DNA from: Parolsenella sp958406235
Lineage (GTDB): Bacteria > Actinomycetota > Coriobacteriia > Coriobacteriales > Atopobiaceae
Length of the DNA stretch: 64,000 nt
Direction of reading: 5' to 3'
Assembly: GCF_039062465.1 (NCBI RefSeq)
Contig: NZ_JBCLNF010000005.1
Location: 22,625 to 86,624, forward strand
A model generated the notes under the pieces. That model did no database searches. It was not told the DNA's origin and saw only the letters and a program-made list of their open reading frames with translations. Shown here piece by piece: positions 15,967 to 24,526 of the stretch. Position 1 is the first letter of the stretch. Every line of letters begins with the position of its first letter. A program made the translations under genes and the position numbers.

Positions 15967-17604
15967 TTAGTACATGCCGGGGCCGCCAGCCTGGGAGGCA
16001 GCAGCGGTGATGGCCTCCTCGATGGTCTTGTCCTTGTGCTCGTCGGAAACCGTGGCCTCGGTGATGAGGATCAAGCCAGCGACGGAGGCGGCGTTCTGGA
16101 GGGTCACGCGGGAAACCTTGACCGGGTCAAGGACGCCCATCTCAATCATGTTGCCCCACTCGCCGTTGGCGGAGTTGAGGCCCTCGCCGGCAGCCAGGCC
16201 CTTGATCTTCTCGACCACGACGGAGCCCTCGTAACCAGCGTTCTCGGCAATCTTCTTGACCGGGGCAGTCAGAGCCTTGCGGACGATCTCGACACCGATC
16301 TTCTCCTCGTCGGTGGCATCAATCTGGTCGAGAGCCGGCAGAGCCTCGAGGAACGCGACGCCGCCGCCGGCGACGATGCCCTCCTCAACAGCAGCGCGGG
16401 TAGCCTGGAGGGCGTCCTCGATGCGGTGCTTGATCTCCTTGAGCTCGACCTCGGTGGCAGCGCCAACCTTGATCACGGCAACGCCGCCGGAGAGCTTGGC
16501 GAGACGCTCCTGGAGCTTCTCACGGTCAAACTCGGAATCGGTGTGCTCGATCTCACCCTTGATCTGGGCGACGCGCTCGTCGATGGCCTCCCTGGAGCCA
16601 GCGCCAGAGACGATGGTGGTGGTGTCCTTGGTAATCTTGACGGCCTTGGCGCGACCGAGCATCTCAGCGGTGGTGTCGGAGATCTTGATGCCGAGCTCCT
16701 CCATGGCGACCTGACCGCCAGTGAGGACGGCGATGTCCTCGAGCATGCGCTTGCGACGATCGCCATAGCCCGGGGCCTTCACGGCGGCGACCTTCAGGGT
16801 GCCGCGGAGCTTGTTGAGGATCAGGGTGGCGAGAGCCTCGCCGTCGACGTCCTCGCACACGATGAGGAGGGAGGAGCCGGACTTCTGGACGGCCTCGAGG
16901 ACCGGGAGGATGTCCTGGATGTTGGAGATCTTCTGATCAGACATCAGGATGTAGGGGTTCTCGAGCTCGGCGACCATGGCAGAGTTGTCGGTCGCGAAGT
17001 ACGGGGAGATGTAACCCTTGTCGAACTGCATGCCCTCGACGGTGTCGACAGAGATGCCGAAGTTGGTCTTGTCCTCGTCAACGGTGATGACGCCGTCCTT
17101 GCCCACGACCTCCATGGCGTCGGCGATCTTCTGGCCAACCTGCGGGTCAGAGGCTGAGATGGTGCCGACGGAAGCGATCTGCTCCTTGGTGTCGACGTTC
17201 TTGGCGGAGGCCTTCATGGAGTCGACGACGGCGGTGACGGCCTTGTCGACGCCGCGACGGATGGCCAGCGGATCAGCACCGGCGGCGACGTTGCGGAGGC
17301 CCTCGTTCACGATGACCTGGGCGAGGAGCGTAGCGGTGGTGGTGCCGTCACCCACGGTGTCGTTGGTCTTGGTGGCGACCTCCTTCACGAGCTGAGCACC
17401 CATGTTCTCGACGGGATCCTTGAGCTCGATCTCCTTGGCGACGGAGACGCCGTCATTGGTGATCGTGGGGGCACCGAAGTTGCGCTCGAGGGCGACGTAG
17501 CGGCCCTTGGGGCCCATGGTGGCGGTAACGGCATCAGCCAGGGTGTTGACGCCCTTGGCGAGCTTGGCACGAGCATCGGTGCCGAACGTAATGTTCTTGG
17601 CCAT
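15967..17604 (-). CDS. groL: Chaperonin GroEL, 60 kDa
   Basis: ATP-dependent folding chamber subunit of 545 residues, full length. It has the typical start AKNITFGTDARAKLAKGVN, the ATP motif GDGTTTATLLAQ near 86-97 and the apical and equatorial domains. It ends in GGPGMY rather than the repeated GGM tail of proteobacterial forms. It is cotranscribed with groS, 91 bp upstream of it. I find no CIRCE or HAIR operator in the region. Confidence 0.98.
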   Translation of the reverse strand: MAKNITFGTDARAKLAKGVNTLADAVTATMGPKGRYVALERNFGAPTITNDGVSVAKEIELKDPVENMGAQLVKEVATKTNDTVGDGTTTATLLAQVIVNEGLRNVAAGADPLAIRRGVDKAVTAVVDSMKASAKNVDTKEQIASVGTISASDPQVGQKIADAMEVVGKDGVITVDEDKTNFGISVDTVEGMQFDKGYISPYFATDNSAMVAELENPYILMSDQKISNIQDILPVLEAVQKSGSSLLIVCEDVDGEALATLILNKLRGTLKVAAVKAPGYGDRRKRMLEDIAVLTGGQVAMEELGIKISDTTAEMLGRAKAVKITKDTTTIVSGAGSREAIDERVAQIKGEIEHTDSEFDREKLQERLAKLSGGVAVIKVGAATEVELKEIKHRIEDALQATRAAVEEGIVAGGGVAFLEALPALDQIDATDEEKIGVEIVRKALTAPVKKIAENAGYEGSVVVEKIKGLAAGEGLNSANGEWGNMIEMGVLDPVKVSRVTLQNAASVAGLILITEATVSDEHKDKTIEEAITAAASQAGGPGMY

Positions 17605-17695
17605 TGGTGGCTTCCTTTCGAGTTGACCGCGCTTCGCCGAGTCTTGGCACGCGCGGTTGAAGTTTCATGGAATGCGGGCATTGCCCGCGAAAGAG

Positions 17696-17989
17696 CTAGG
17701 CCTCGATGACGGCGTAGATGTCATCAGCGCGGAGAAGCAGGTAATCCTCGCCGTCGACCTTGACGTCGCTGCCGCCGAACTTGCCGTAGTAGACCTCGTC
17801 GCCAACCTTGACGTCCAGGGCGATGCGCTCGCCATGGTCAGTGAACTTGCCAGCGCCGACGGCGATGACCTCGCCCTTCTGCGGCTTCTCCTGGGCACCG
17901 CTGGAGATGTAGAGGCCGGTCGAGGTCTTCTCCTCCTTGGGAGCGGGCTTGACCAGGACGCGGTCACCGAGCGGCTTGAGAGTCGTCAT
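17696..17989 (-). CDS. groS: Co-chaperonin GroES
   Basis: The 97-residue lid of the GroEL chamber: TTLKPLGDRVLVKPAPKEEK at the start, the mobile loop STGLYISSGAQEKPQKG and the end GEDYLLLRADDIYAVIEA. The start is chosen at 17989, where GAAGGAGG lies 9 bp upstream; a longer frame from 18070 has no support. An 11-bp sequence (CCTTCTGGGCG on the plus strand) is repeated at 18002-18012 and 18014-18024, covering the ribosome binding site. Confidence 0.97.
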   Translation of the reverse strand: MTTLKPLGDRVLVKPAPKEEKTSTGLYISSGAQEKPQKGEVIAVGAGKFTDHGERIALDVKVGDEVYYGKFGGSDVKVDGEDYLLLRADDIYAVIEA

Positions 17990-18453
17990 ATCCAAGAACC
18001 TCCTTCTGGGCGCCCTTCTGGGCGCACGAATATCCAACGTGCGATTGCGATTCCGCATCGCCAATTCCAACGTTGAGAATGATACCCAGACAATCCAACT
18101 TATACCAGACGGATTGAAAAAATCTTCTGCGAACGCGCTTAGATTTTGTGATAGCGGCTCGAGTAAAGAACGTGAGCGCCCCTATGCAGGGAAAATGCTG
18201 CCTTGCAATCAAATTTGGCAAATCCGCGAACGGTAATTGCCTTGGCGCGATTAATGAATTAGGACCCCGCACGTCAGCCTCGTTCAGCCCGTTTTATGCG
18301 TCAAAGCAGAAGCTCGATGAGAGGCCGTAGATTGCTTGCCAAACATCGAGGCAGATGTGCTGTAGACACCCACGCTGACAATTTCATATGCACTGTCTAC
18401 AGACAAAACGCCGTCTCGGACGGACGATATCGGCAGGCCGAAAGGAGTGAGCC
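17990..18453. promoter_or_regulatory. Divergent region groS / ABC exporter
   Basis: No gene. The groS side has the duplicated 11-mer around its ribosome binding site and a TATAAG box (minus strand, near 18100). No CIRCE (TTAGCACTC with its inverted copy) or HAIR sequence is visible, so heat-shock control must use something else. The exporter side has the CTGTAGACA inverted repeat, listed separately. Confidence 0.4.
18360..18402 (+). promoter_or_regulatory. Operator-like inverted repeat before the ABC exporter
   Basis: CTGTAGACA (18360-18368) and its exact reverse complement TGTCTACAG (18394-18402) are 25 bp apart. They enclose a possible -35 (CTGACA, 18375-18380) and touch the -10 region (TACAGA at 17 bp). 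A dimeric regulator bound to both arms would cover the promoter. A GAAAGGAG ribosome binding site and the permease ATG follow. Confidence 0.5.
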
Positions 18454-19653
18454 ATGAGAAACCTCACCCGCATTGACCGCGATGGCGTCAAAGTGCCCAG
18501 AAGCCCGATGGCAGCCATGGTGCGTACATCCCTAAGCGATTGCCTGAGCAGCAAGACGTTCATTGTCGTGCTCGTCCTCGCACAGGTGCTCTTCTTGCTC
18601 CCGGGACTCGTGGGCTATCCAACGCTCTCCGACCTGGCGATCGGCCAGGAGCAGGTCAACCAGACCCTGGAGATCCTGTTGACCGGAATGGAGGGCGGCG
18701 TCTACGACTCGGCACCGGACGCGCTCAAGGACATCAACGCGCGCGAGCTCGAAGCGCTCACGGCCGCCTCAAACGCGCCCTATCCGAGCAAAGAGTTCTT
18801 CATCGCCTACGCGCAGTATTACGACGTAGAGATCGAATGCGCGAAGCTCGGCCACACCGAGTCGACTCCAAGCCTGTACGCTCGCTCTGAACTCATCCAT
18901 CGATTGGCCGGCCTTGAAAACCCCGAGGCATACGCCAGCGCGACAGAGATGCCGGCCGTGTACTATCTAGCATTTGTACTGGGCCTCATGCCGGGAATCA
19001 TTCTGCTGCTGCCAGTGGCACTGCTCACGAGCGGTTCCCAAAGGAGGCTCGGAAGCAGAACTCTAGTCTCAATGGCGCCAGTCTCGCGAGCATCCAAGCG
19101 ACTGGCATGCACCGCCGTTGCGTCCGCTCTGTCGTTTGCGTGCCTCGCGGCCATACTTCTCCCGGCAGCACTTCTCGCAGCGATAAGGAACGGCATCGGC
19201 GACTTTGCATACCCCGTAGTGAGCATCACCGATGGGGTCGTGAGCTCGAGCACCATCGGGGATGTGCTCGCGCAGGACGCCACGCTCATGACGTTTGCGT
19301 CGCTTATGGTAGTCGCACTCGTCGCGGCGGCAGAATCCGTCCGGGCACACTGCGGGTTGGGAGTTGCGTTCGCGTTGCTCGTCTGCCCCCTGATTCCCAT
19401 TTACACGTCTCAGTCGTCGAGATGGAGAGCGGTCGCGCGGCATCTTCCCAGCTCATACATCTCGTGCGGAAGCGTCGTGGGACTGCCGGTCTATGCAAAC
19501 GGACTTGATATCCGGGCGATTCCAGGCACCACGTGGGAGCTTGGGCTCGTGACGCTCTTCCTATTCGCGATCGCCCTCCTGGCAATCGCCCTCTTTACGG
19601 ACATGGCTCGCGAACGCACGGCAACAAAGCAGCTAGCGAGGCGATTCTCATGA
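18454..19653 (+). CDS. ABC exporter permease, unknown substrate
   Basis: A 399-residue membrane protein. One helix lies near 35-55, followed by a ~120-residue extracytoplasmic segment, then about five helices from 168 to the end (for example FVLGLMPGIILLLPVALL and LFLFAIALLAIALF). This layout suits an ABC-2/MacB-like exporter subunit. Its stop overlaps the ATG of the ATPase (ATGA). I recognise no closer family. The large outside loop may bind a peptide or envelope ligand. Confidence 0.7.
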   Translation: MRNLTRIDRDGVKVPRSPMAAMVRTSLSDCLSSKTFIVVLVLAQVLFLLPGLVGYPTLSDLAIGQEQVNQTLEILLTGMEGGVYDSAPDALKDINARELEALTAASNAPYPSKEFFIAYAQYYDVEIECAKLGHTESTPSLYARSELIHRLAGLENPEAYASATEMPAVYYLAFVLGLMPGIILLLPVALLTSGSQRRLGSRTLVSMAPVSRASKRLACTAVASALSFACLAAILLPAALLAAIRNGIGDFAYPVVSITDGVVSSSTIGDVLAQDATLMTFASLMVVALVAAAESVRAHCGLGVAFALLVCPLIPIYTSQSSRWRAVARHLPSSYISCGSVVGLPVYANGLDIRAIPGTTWELGLVTLFLFAIALLAIALFTDMARERTATKQLARRFS

Positions 19654-20366
19654 TTGGCTTCCTCAACCTTTGTGCACGACGCGGAGACAGGCTTGTCCTG
19701 GACAACGCCAACATCGAAATACCCACCGGCACCGTCACGGGGCTCGTCGCCCCCAACGGAAGCGGCAAGACAACGCTGCTCGAGTCAATCTATGAGCCAT
19801 GGAGCAGGCACGTCACATGCAAGATCGACGGCGGGAACACATCGGTCACACGCAATCCGAGCGCCGTCGAATGGAAAAGGGTCGTCTTCTACCTGCCGTC
19901 GCCATCCGTCCTGAGCCCGCGCGCCTCCGTTCGGCAGAACATCGAATTTGCCAGAGATTATTGGGGATCGCAGGTAGACGTTGCAAAGCTATCCTCCCGC
20001 CTTGGCATTGAGGGATTCCTCAATCTTCCCATCCGAAAGTGTTCGCAAGGAATGGCGCAGCTCGCCTCCATTGCCACCGCCATGGCAACAGGAGCAAACC
20101 TGCTCCTTTTCGACGAGCCCATGAGCGCGCTTGACCCCACCAATGTCGGAACCGTCACAAGAGCCATGCGGTCCTACGTGCGAACCGGCCGCTCGATCGT
20201 TCTGTCTAGCCACAACCTCGCAAACGTTGACCTTTCCTGCGACCGCGTCGCCTTCATCGTCAACAAGCAGGTTGAGCTTCACGACCGTATAAGAAACCGC
20301 ACTGGTTCCTGCGCCGCCCGCTACCACGAGCTTTACGAAAAGGGAGGAAACGCACCAGCGCACTAA
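19650..20366 (+). CDS. ABC exporter ATP-binding protein
   Basis: A 238-residue ATPase. Walker A is APNGSGKTT (about 34-42), signature CSQGMAQLAS (a variant of LSGGQ seen in bacitracin/lantibiotic-type exporters), Walker B LLLFDEPMSALD, and the switch histidine is in LSSHNL. The start at 19650 is set by the 4-bp overlap with the permease and by the usual MIGFLNLCARRGDRLVLDN opening; the longer frame from 19533 is permease sequence out of frame. Pairs with the permease upstream. Confidence 0.9.
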   Translation: MIGFLNLCARRGDRLVLDNANIEIPTGTVTGLVAPNGSGKTTLLESIYEPWSRHVTCKIDGGNTSVTRNPSAVEWKRVVFYLPSPSVLSPRASVRQNIEFARDYWGSQVDVAKLSSRLGIEGFLNLPIRKCSQGMAQLASIATAMATGANLLLFDEPMSALDPTNVGTVTRAMRSYVRTGRSIVLSSHNLANVDLSCDRVAFIVNKQVELHDRIRNRTGSCAARYHELYEKGGNAPAH

Positions 20367-20390
20367 AGAGAACCGACAGGAGGAGCGAGC

Positions 20391-20429
20391 ATGCTAAGCA
20401 GAACCAAAAAAGCCATGCTCACGCCCTAG
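20391..20429 (+). CDS. Possible 12-residue peptide MLSRTKKAMLTP
   Basis: A perfect AGGAGGAGCGAGC ribosome binding site precedes an ATG and 12 codons, right after the exporter ATPase and before the terminator. The peptide is basic with a short amphipathic pattern. It could be an exported signal, a leader-type regulator or chance. The strength of the ribosome binding site and its place inside the transcript are the only evidence. Confidence 0.4.
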   Translation: MLSRTKKAMLTP

Positions 20430-20459
20430 CGGCTCTCATAACGACCTGGTAGAACCTAG

Positions 20460-20482
20460 CCGCCCGGCGATCATCGGGCGGC
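20460..20482 (+). terminator. Terminator of the ABC exporter operon
   Basis: CCGCCCG (20460-20466) and CGGGCGG (20475-20481), an 8-nt loop, then CTTTCATTTC. Convergent with the LuxR-type gene, which ends 4 bp away, so it may serve both strands. Confidence 0.75.
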
Positions 20483-20484
20483 TT

Positions 20485-22413
20485 TCATTTCACAGCATCT
20501 TGGCACAGGTCAACAAGCTCGACGAGGGAATGGATGCCGAGCTTGCGATAGGCAGTTCGACGGGCGGAGTTGACGGCGCCGGGAGAGAGGCAGCGTTTGG
20601 AGCAAATCTCGGCGCCGTCGCAACCAGCGACCAGAAGCATTACCACATCTACCTCGGTTTCATTGAGTCCGCGACTCACGAGATAGGCAGACAGCCTGCG
20701 GCTCCGTCCCCCATCGGCGCTCATCCCGGCGCTGCTTGACGCCCACTCAAGTTCATCCCTCACCGAGAGAAAGAGCGAGACGGCCCCGGCAATTACGTAC
20801 GCCCCAGAGACAAGGCCCGCAAGCATGGCACATGCCATAGCGGCCTCGTCATTCGAAATGAGCGCGAGAAGCGCCGGCAGACGAGGCACGAGCCATGACG
20901 AGTAGCCACCGAGAAGCATTCCCAACCCAAGACACGAGAATGCCAGCACTGGGGTGCGCAGGAGCCACACCCCATGGCCGGCGAGCCGGACAACGACCAT
21001 GGTCAATGTGAGAATCAGAGCAAGTAGCGGAATAAGCCCCAGCAACCACCCCACAAAACAGATTGACGGCGCCACGCGAAGAGCAGTGCGCGACATGCCA
21101 CCTCCGGGACTCACAAACCCATAAAACACCAGGCAGAGACTCAGCAATATCACTGCCACGTAATCCGTAGCCCAGTCTTGGCCGAGCGCCCAGTCCACCA
21201 CTACGGCAATGCAAATCACCGCGAGAAGCAGAATGTGCCACGAGCGAGAGGCCTCGTCACCCGCATGGTGCGGCTTATCCATGGGCGTCCCGGCTCGCAA
21301 CTCGTCAATCGATGCCACGCGCAGTTTGTCTAACGCACGCGACTGCAAATTCCTCACCGTAGAGGCGCTAATCCCCATTTGAACGGCAACTTTGGCAGAG
21401 GAGAGCCCCACCAGGCGAAGCCGCAGAGCCTCAGACTCACGCGGCGACAGCCCAGAACCTTCAAACGCCGTTCCGATGCGCCCGGTATCCGCTATTTCCT
21501 CATCGCATTCCTCCGCCTTGCGCGCAGAAGAGGCGGCTCCAATGGCCATTACCGCCAACGAAAGCGCAAGTAGCACGAAAGGAACCGACATACCCCAAAC
21601 CAGGGCACGACCAAGCACGGGAAAGAGCGAGCTGAGAAGCCACACAAGAAATAGTCCCGCGCAGTAGCCGCGGATTATCGAACGTGCCGAACAGGCCCGC
21701 AGACGCAATGCAATAGCTCCAAGGCCAAGAGTCACAACGGACCAGGCGATCGACGGCAGCAGCATGGCCAATCCACAGGAAGGCACCCCCGAACTCAGCG
21801 GCCGCATCCCCGGCATATTGCCCAGTCCACCCAGAGTGAACGCTCCTAGTAGCAGCTCGTCATCCGGCCCAGCTGCAGCGGCCGAAACTCTAACGAGCGT
21901 CCAGTTGGGCATGAGGCGGGCAGACAACCCAAGCAACGCGGCCGCAAGCAGCGCGCACCCCGCCGTCCACACACGCTCGCCGTGTTCGCCAGCGGAGAAC
22001 TCAGCCGCGTCGACGGAGACCATATACCCGCAGGTAAACGAGGCAAGCGCTGCACACAAACAGACAACGCAGGACAGCGCCAGAGCACTGGAGACGCGTG
22101 GGGTGGAGCCCACGCTCTCCCATGAGAATCCAGCCGCTCCCCACCAGCAACCAGACAGGTAGGCGAGCATCGCCAACACACCGGCCACGGCAAGCACGCG
22201 CTCGTGCTCTCTGCGGATACGCGGCGCCATGCATCCCGCAAGCCCAGCCAAGGCCATCGCGGGCGTTAGCGTGGAGAACGCGAGCGATAGCCCATCGCAG
22301 GCAAACGGACTCGGCGGCGCAAGCACCTGAGGTGCCCCAACAAGCAGGGCAAGCCACTCAAGCGGCATGAAGGCCAAGAGACGGAGGCAAGGGTATGTCC
22401 GCCTCGCGCCCAT
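20485..22413 (-). CDS. Membrane LuxR-family regulator with two HTH domains
   Basis: A 642-residue protein made of two similar halves. Residues 1-295 hold about eight or nine TM helices, followed by a LuxR HTH at 321-375 (GLSPRESEALRLRLVGLSSA and onward to SASTVRNLQSRALDKL). Residues 391-570 hold four to six more helices, followed by a second, more diverged HTH at about 588-640 (GLNETEVDVVMLL, then SPGAVNSARRTAYRKLGI). Membrane-LuxR proteins with a single HTH are common in Coriobacteriia; the tandem form is unusual. It starts 4 bp after the nadE stop, whose end (GGAG) supplies its ribosome binding site, so it is co-translated with nadE. It faces the ABC exporter and may sense its substrate; that is inference. 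Confidence 0.8.
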   Translation of the reverse strand: MGARRTYPCLRLLAFMPLEWLALLVGAPQVLAPPSPFACDGLSLAFSTLTPAMALAGLAGCMAPRIRREHERVLAVAGVLAMLAYLSGCWWGAAGFSWESVGSTPRVSSALALSCVVCLCAALASFTCGYMVSVDAAEFSAGEHGERVWTAGCALLAAALLGLSARLMPNWTLVRVSAAAAGPDDELLLGAFTLGGLGNMPGMRPLSSGVPSCGLAMLLPSIAWSVVTLGLGAIALRLRACSARSIIRGYCAGLFLVWLLSSLFPVLGRALVWGMSVPFVLLALSLAVMAIGAASSARKAEECDEEIADTGRIGTAFEGSGLSPRESEALRLRLVGLSSAKVAVQMGISASTVRNLQSRALDKLRVASIDELRAGTPMDKPHHAGDEASRSWHILLLAVICIAVVVDWALGQDWATDYVAVILLSLCLVFYGFVSPGGGMSRTALRVAPSICFVGWLLGLIPLLALILTLTMVVVRLAGHGVWLLRTPVLAFSCLGLGMLLGGYSSWLVPRLPALLALISNDEAAMACAMLAGLVSGAYVIAGAVSLFLSVRDELEWASSSAGMSADGGRSRRLSAYLVSRGLNETEVDVVMLLVAGCDGAEICSKRCLSPGAVNSARRTAYRKLGIHSLVELVDLCQDAVK

Positions 22414-22416
22414 TGG

Positions 22417-24477
22417 CTACTCCAGTCCGTCGAGCTCGCGCTGCCACAGCGCACAGACAGCATCGCTCGGCATGCGCAGGTCGCCGCGCGGGCTCACGGC
22501 CACGCTGCCGACCTTGGGGCCGTCCGGCAGGCAGCTGCGCTTGAACTGCTGCGAGAAGAAGCGCCAGTAGAACTTGCGCAGCCACTTCATGATCGTCTCG
22601 GCATCATAGGTGCCAACCGCGGCGTCATCGGCATCCGCGCCGCCGACGCGGCTGTCGGCGCTGCCGTCGCCGTGGCCGGCGCTGCCGTCGCTTCCGCCGT
22701 GGCCGCCGCGGTCGCCGGCAAAGGCCTCGAGCGCCAGGCGATAGACCTTCGCCGGACCAAAGCCGCAGCGCAGCACGTTATAGAGGAAGAAGTCATGGAG
22801 CTCATAGGGACCCACGAGGTCCTCGGTCTTCTGGGAGATCTTGCCGTCGCCCGTAGCGGGCAGGAGCTCCGGCGAGACCGGCGTGTCGAGCACGTCATCG
22901 AGCACGGCGGCAAGCGCGGTGTCGCCCTTCGCACGGGCCTCGTCGGCGACGTAGCGCACGAGGTGGCGCACGAGCGTCTTGGGCACGCCGGCGTTCACGC
23001 CGTACATGCTCATGTGATCCGCGTTGTAGGTGGCCCAACCGAGGGCGAGCTCGGAGAGGTCGCCCGTGCCGACCACAAGGCCGCCCTCCCTGTTCGCGAC
23101 GTCCATGAGAATCTGAGTGCGCTCGCGGGCCTGCGCGTTCTCGTAGGTCACGGAGTGGTCAGCCTCGTCATGGCCGATGTCCGCGAAGTGCTGGCGAACC
23201 GCCGCGGCGATGCTCACCTCGCGCAGCTCGCAGCCGAGCGCCTCGGACATGGCGCGGGCGTTATCGTGCGTGCGATCCGTGGTGCCAAAGCCGGGCATCG
23301 TGATGGCGAGGATGCCGGAACGATCGAGGCCGAGCAGGTCGAAGGCTCGAGCGCAGACGAGCAACGCCAGCGTGGAGTCGAGGCCGCCGGAGACGCCGAT
23401 GACCGCGCGGGCGGAGTGGGTGTGGGAGAGGCGCTTCGCCAGGCCATGGGCCTGGATGGCAAAGATCGACTCGCAACGCTCGGCACGACGGGCGCGGTCT
23501 GCCGGGACGAAGGGGTGCGGATCCACGTAGCGCGCGTCGAGGGGTGTCTCGCGCGGCTCGAGCGAAAAGAGCGTGGTGACGTAGCCCGAAGCCATCGGGT
23601 CGACCTCGAACGTCGACATGCGCAGGCGGTCGTGGGCAATAAGGCCGAGGTCAACGACGGAAGTGGCACCGGTGCAGGCAGGGCCTTCGGCACGAACGAG
23701 CAGATTATCGTCAAGCGGCTTGGCCTCGCCGAGAACGCGGCCGTTCTCGGCGACGAGGCAGTGCCCGCCATAGACGACGTCCTGGGTCGACTCTCCCCAA
23801 CCGGCGCTCGCGTAGGCGTAGGCGCAGATGAGACGGGCGCTCGTGGCGCTCACGAGGTCGCGGCGGTAGTCCGCCTTGCCCACGAGCTCGTTCGAGGCGG
23901 AGAGGTTGCAGATGAGCGTCGCGCCCGCCATGGCAGCGGCAGTGCTCGGCGGGTTGGGAACCCAGAGGTCCTCGCAGATCTCCGCTGCGACGACGAGCCC
24001 GGGCACGTCCTCGCACTCGAAGAGCTGCTCGGCGCCGAACGGCACCTCGTCGAAACCCGCGAAGCTCACGAGTGTCACGTCCTCAGGGCCGGCGGAGAAG
24101 CGCCTGCCCTCGTAGAACTCGCCATAGGTGGGGATGTTGCGCTTGGGCACGAGGCCGAGGAGCTCGCCGCGCGAGAGGATGGCGGCGCAGTTGTAGAGCT
24201 TGGAGGCGACACGCACCGGCACGCCCACGAGAACGAGGGCGTCTACCTCGGCCGTTTTGGCAGCAAAGGTCGCCAAGCCCTCCTCGGCGGCACGCAGCAG
24301 GGCGTCCTGCCAGAAGAGGTCCTCGCAGGTGTAGGATGTGATAGCGAGCTCAGGCAGCACGATAACCTGGGCATCGGAGGCGAGCATGGCCGCCGCGCAC
24401 GACTCAACGTTGAACTCGACGTCCGCCACACGCACCGCCGGCGTCACCGCCGCAACCTTAATGAATCCGTCTCGCAT
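22417..24477 (-). CDS. nadE: Glutamine-dependent NAD+ synthetase
   Basis: Makes NAD from nicotinate adenine dinucleotide, ATP and glutamine. It is 686 residues. The N-terminal nitrilase-type amidase has the Glu in LPELAITSY, the Lys in PKRNIPTYGEFYEGR and the Cys in AEICEDLWVP. The synthetase domain has the P-loop GVSGGLDST and GTGDLSELALGW. The start at 24477 (MRDGFIKVA) is set by GGGAGG 6 bp upstream; the longer frame would read through the REP palindrome. A Gly/Asp/Ser/His-rich insert of ~35 residues (GDRGGHGGSDGSAGHGDGSA and following) interrupts the C-terminal region, encoded by GCC-rich imprecise repeats. Confidence 0.96.
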   Translation of the reverse strand: MRDGFIKVAAVTPAVRVADVEFNVESCAAAMLASDAQVIVLPELAITSYTCEDLFWQDALLRAAEEGLATFAAKTAEVDALVLVGVPVRVASKLYNCAAILSRGELLGLVPKRNIPTYGEFYEGRRFSAGPEDVTLVSFAGFDEVPFGAEQLFECEDVPGLVVAAEICEDLWVPNPPSTAAAMAGATLICNLSASNELVGKADYRRDLVSATSARLICAYAYASAGWGESTQDVVYGGHCLVAENGRVLGEAKPLDDNLLVRAEGPACTGATSVVDLGLIAHDRLRMSTFEVDPMASGYVTTLFSLEPRETPLDARYVDPHPFVPADRARRAERCESIFAIQAHGLAKRLSHTHSARAVIGVSGGLDSTLALLVCARAFDLLGLDRSGILAITMPGFGTTDRTHDNARAMSEALGCELREVSIAAAVRQHFADIGHDEADHSVTYENAQARERTQILMDVANREGGLVVGTGDLSELALGWATYNADHMSMYGVNAGVPKTLVRHLVRYVADEARAKGDTALAAVLDDVLDTPVSPELLPATGDGKISQKTEDLVGPYELHDFFLYNVLRCGFGPAKVYRLALEAFAGDRGGHGGSDGSAGHGDGSADSRVGGADADDAAVGTYDAETIMKWLRKFYWRFFSQQFKRSCLPDGPKVGSVAVSPRGDLRMPSDAVCALWQRELDGLE

Positions 24478-24489
24478 CTCATACCTCCC

Positions 24490-24526
24490 AAAAGTTGACA
24501 AAGGGACAGTCCCTTTGTCAACTTTT
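24490..24526. repeat. REP-like palindrome, nadE side
   Basis: AAAAGTTGACAAAGGGAC, one loop base, then its exact complement: an 18-bp perfect hairpin. It adjoins the nadE ribosome binding site (24484-24489) and supplies the TGA stop of the RAYT gene. The same palindrome recurs at 25372-25407. Confidence 0.9.

Noticed and set aside
14415..17157. Long plus-strand frames opposite the 4Fe-4S gene and groL
   Set aside because: Antisense shadows driven by codon bias; the minus-strand products are unambiguous.
17990..18360. CIRCE or HAIR heat-shock operator upstream of groS
   Set aside because: Looked for TTAGCACTC with its inverted copy and CTTGAGT/ACTCAAG; neither is present.
24478..24501. Eight-residue longer NadE start
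   Set aside because: It is encoded by the REP palindrome and ribosome binding site region; GGGAGG fits the ATG at 24477.
24491..24515. TTGACA inside the palindrome as a promoter -35
   Set aside because: No -10 at proper spacing; the hexamer is part of the perfect hairpin present in each copy.
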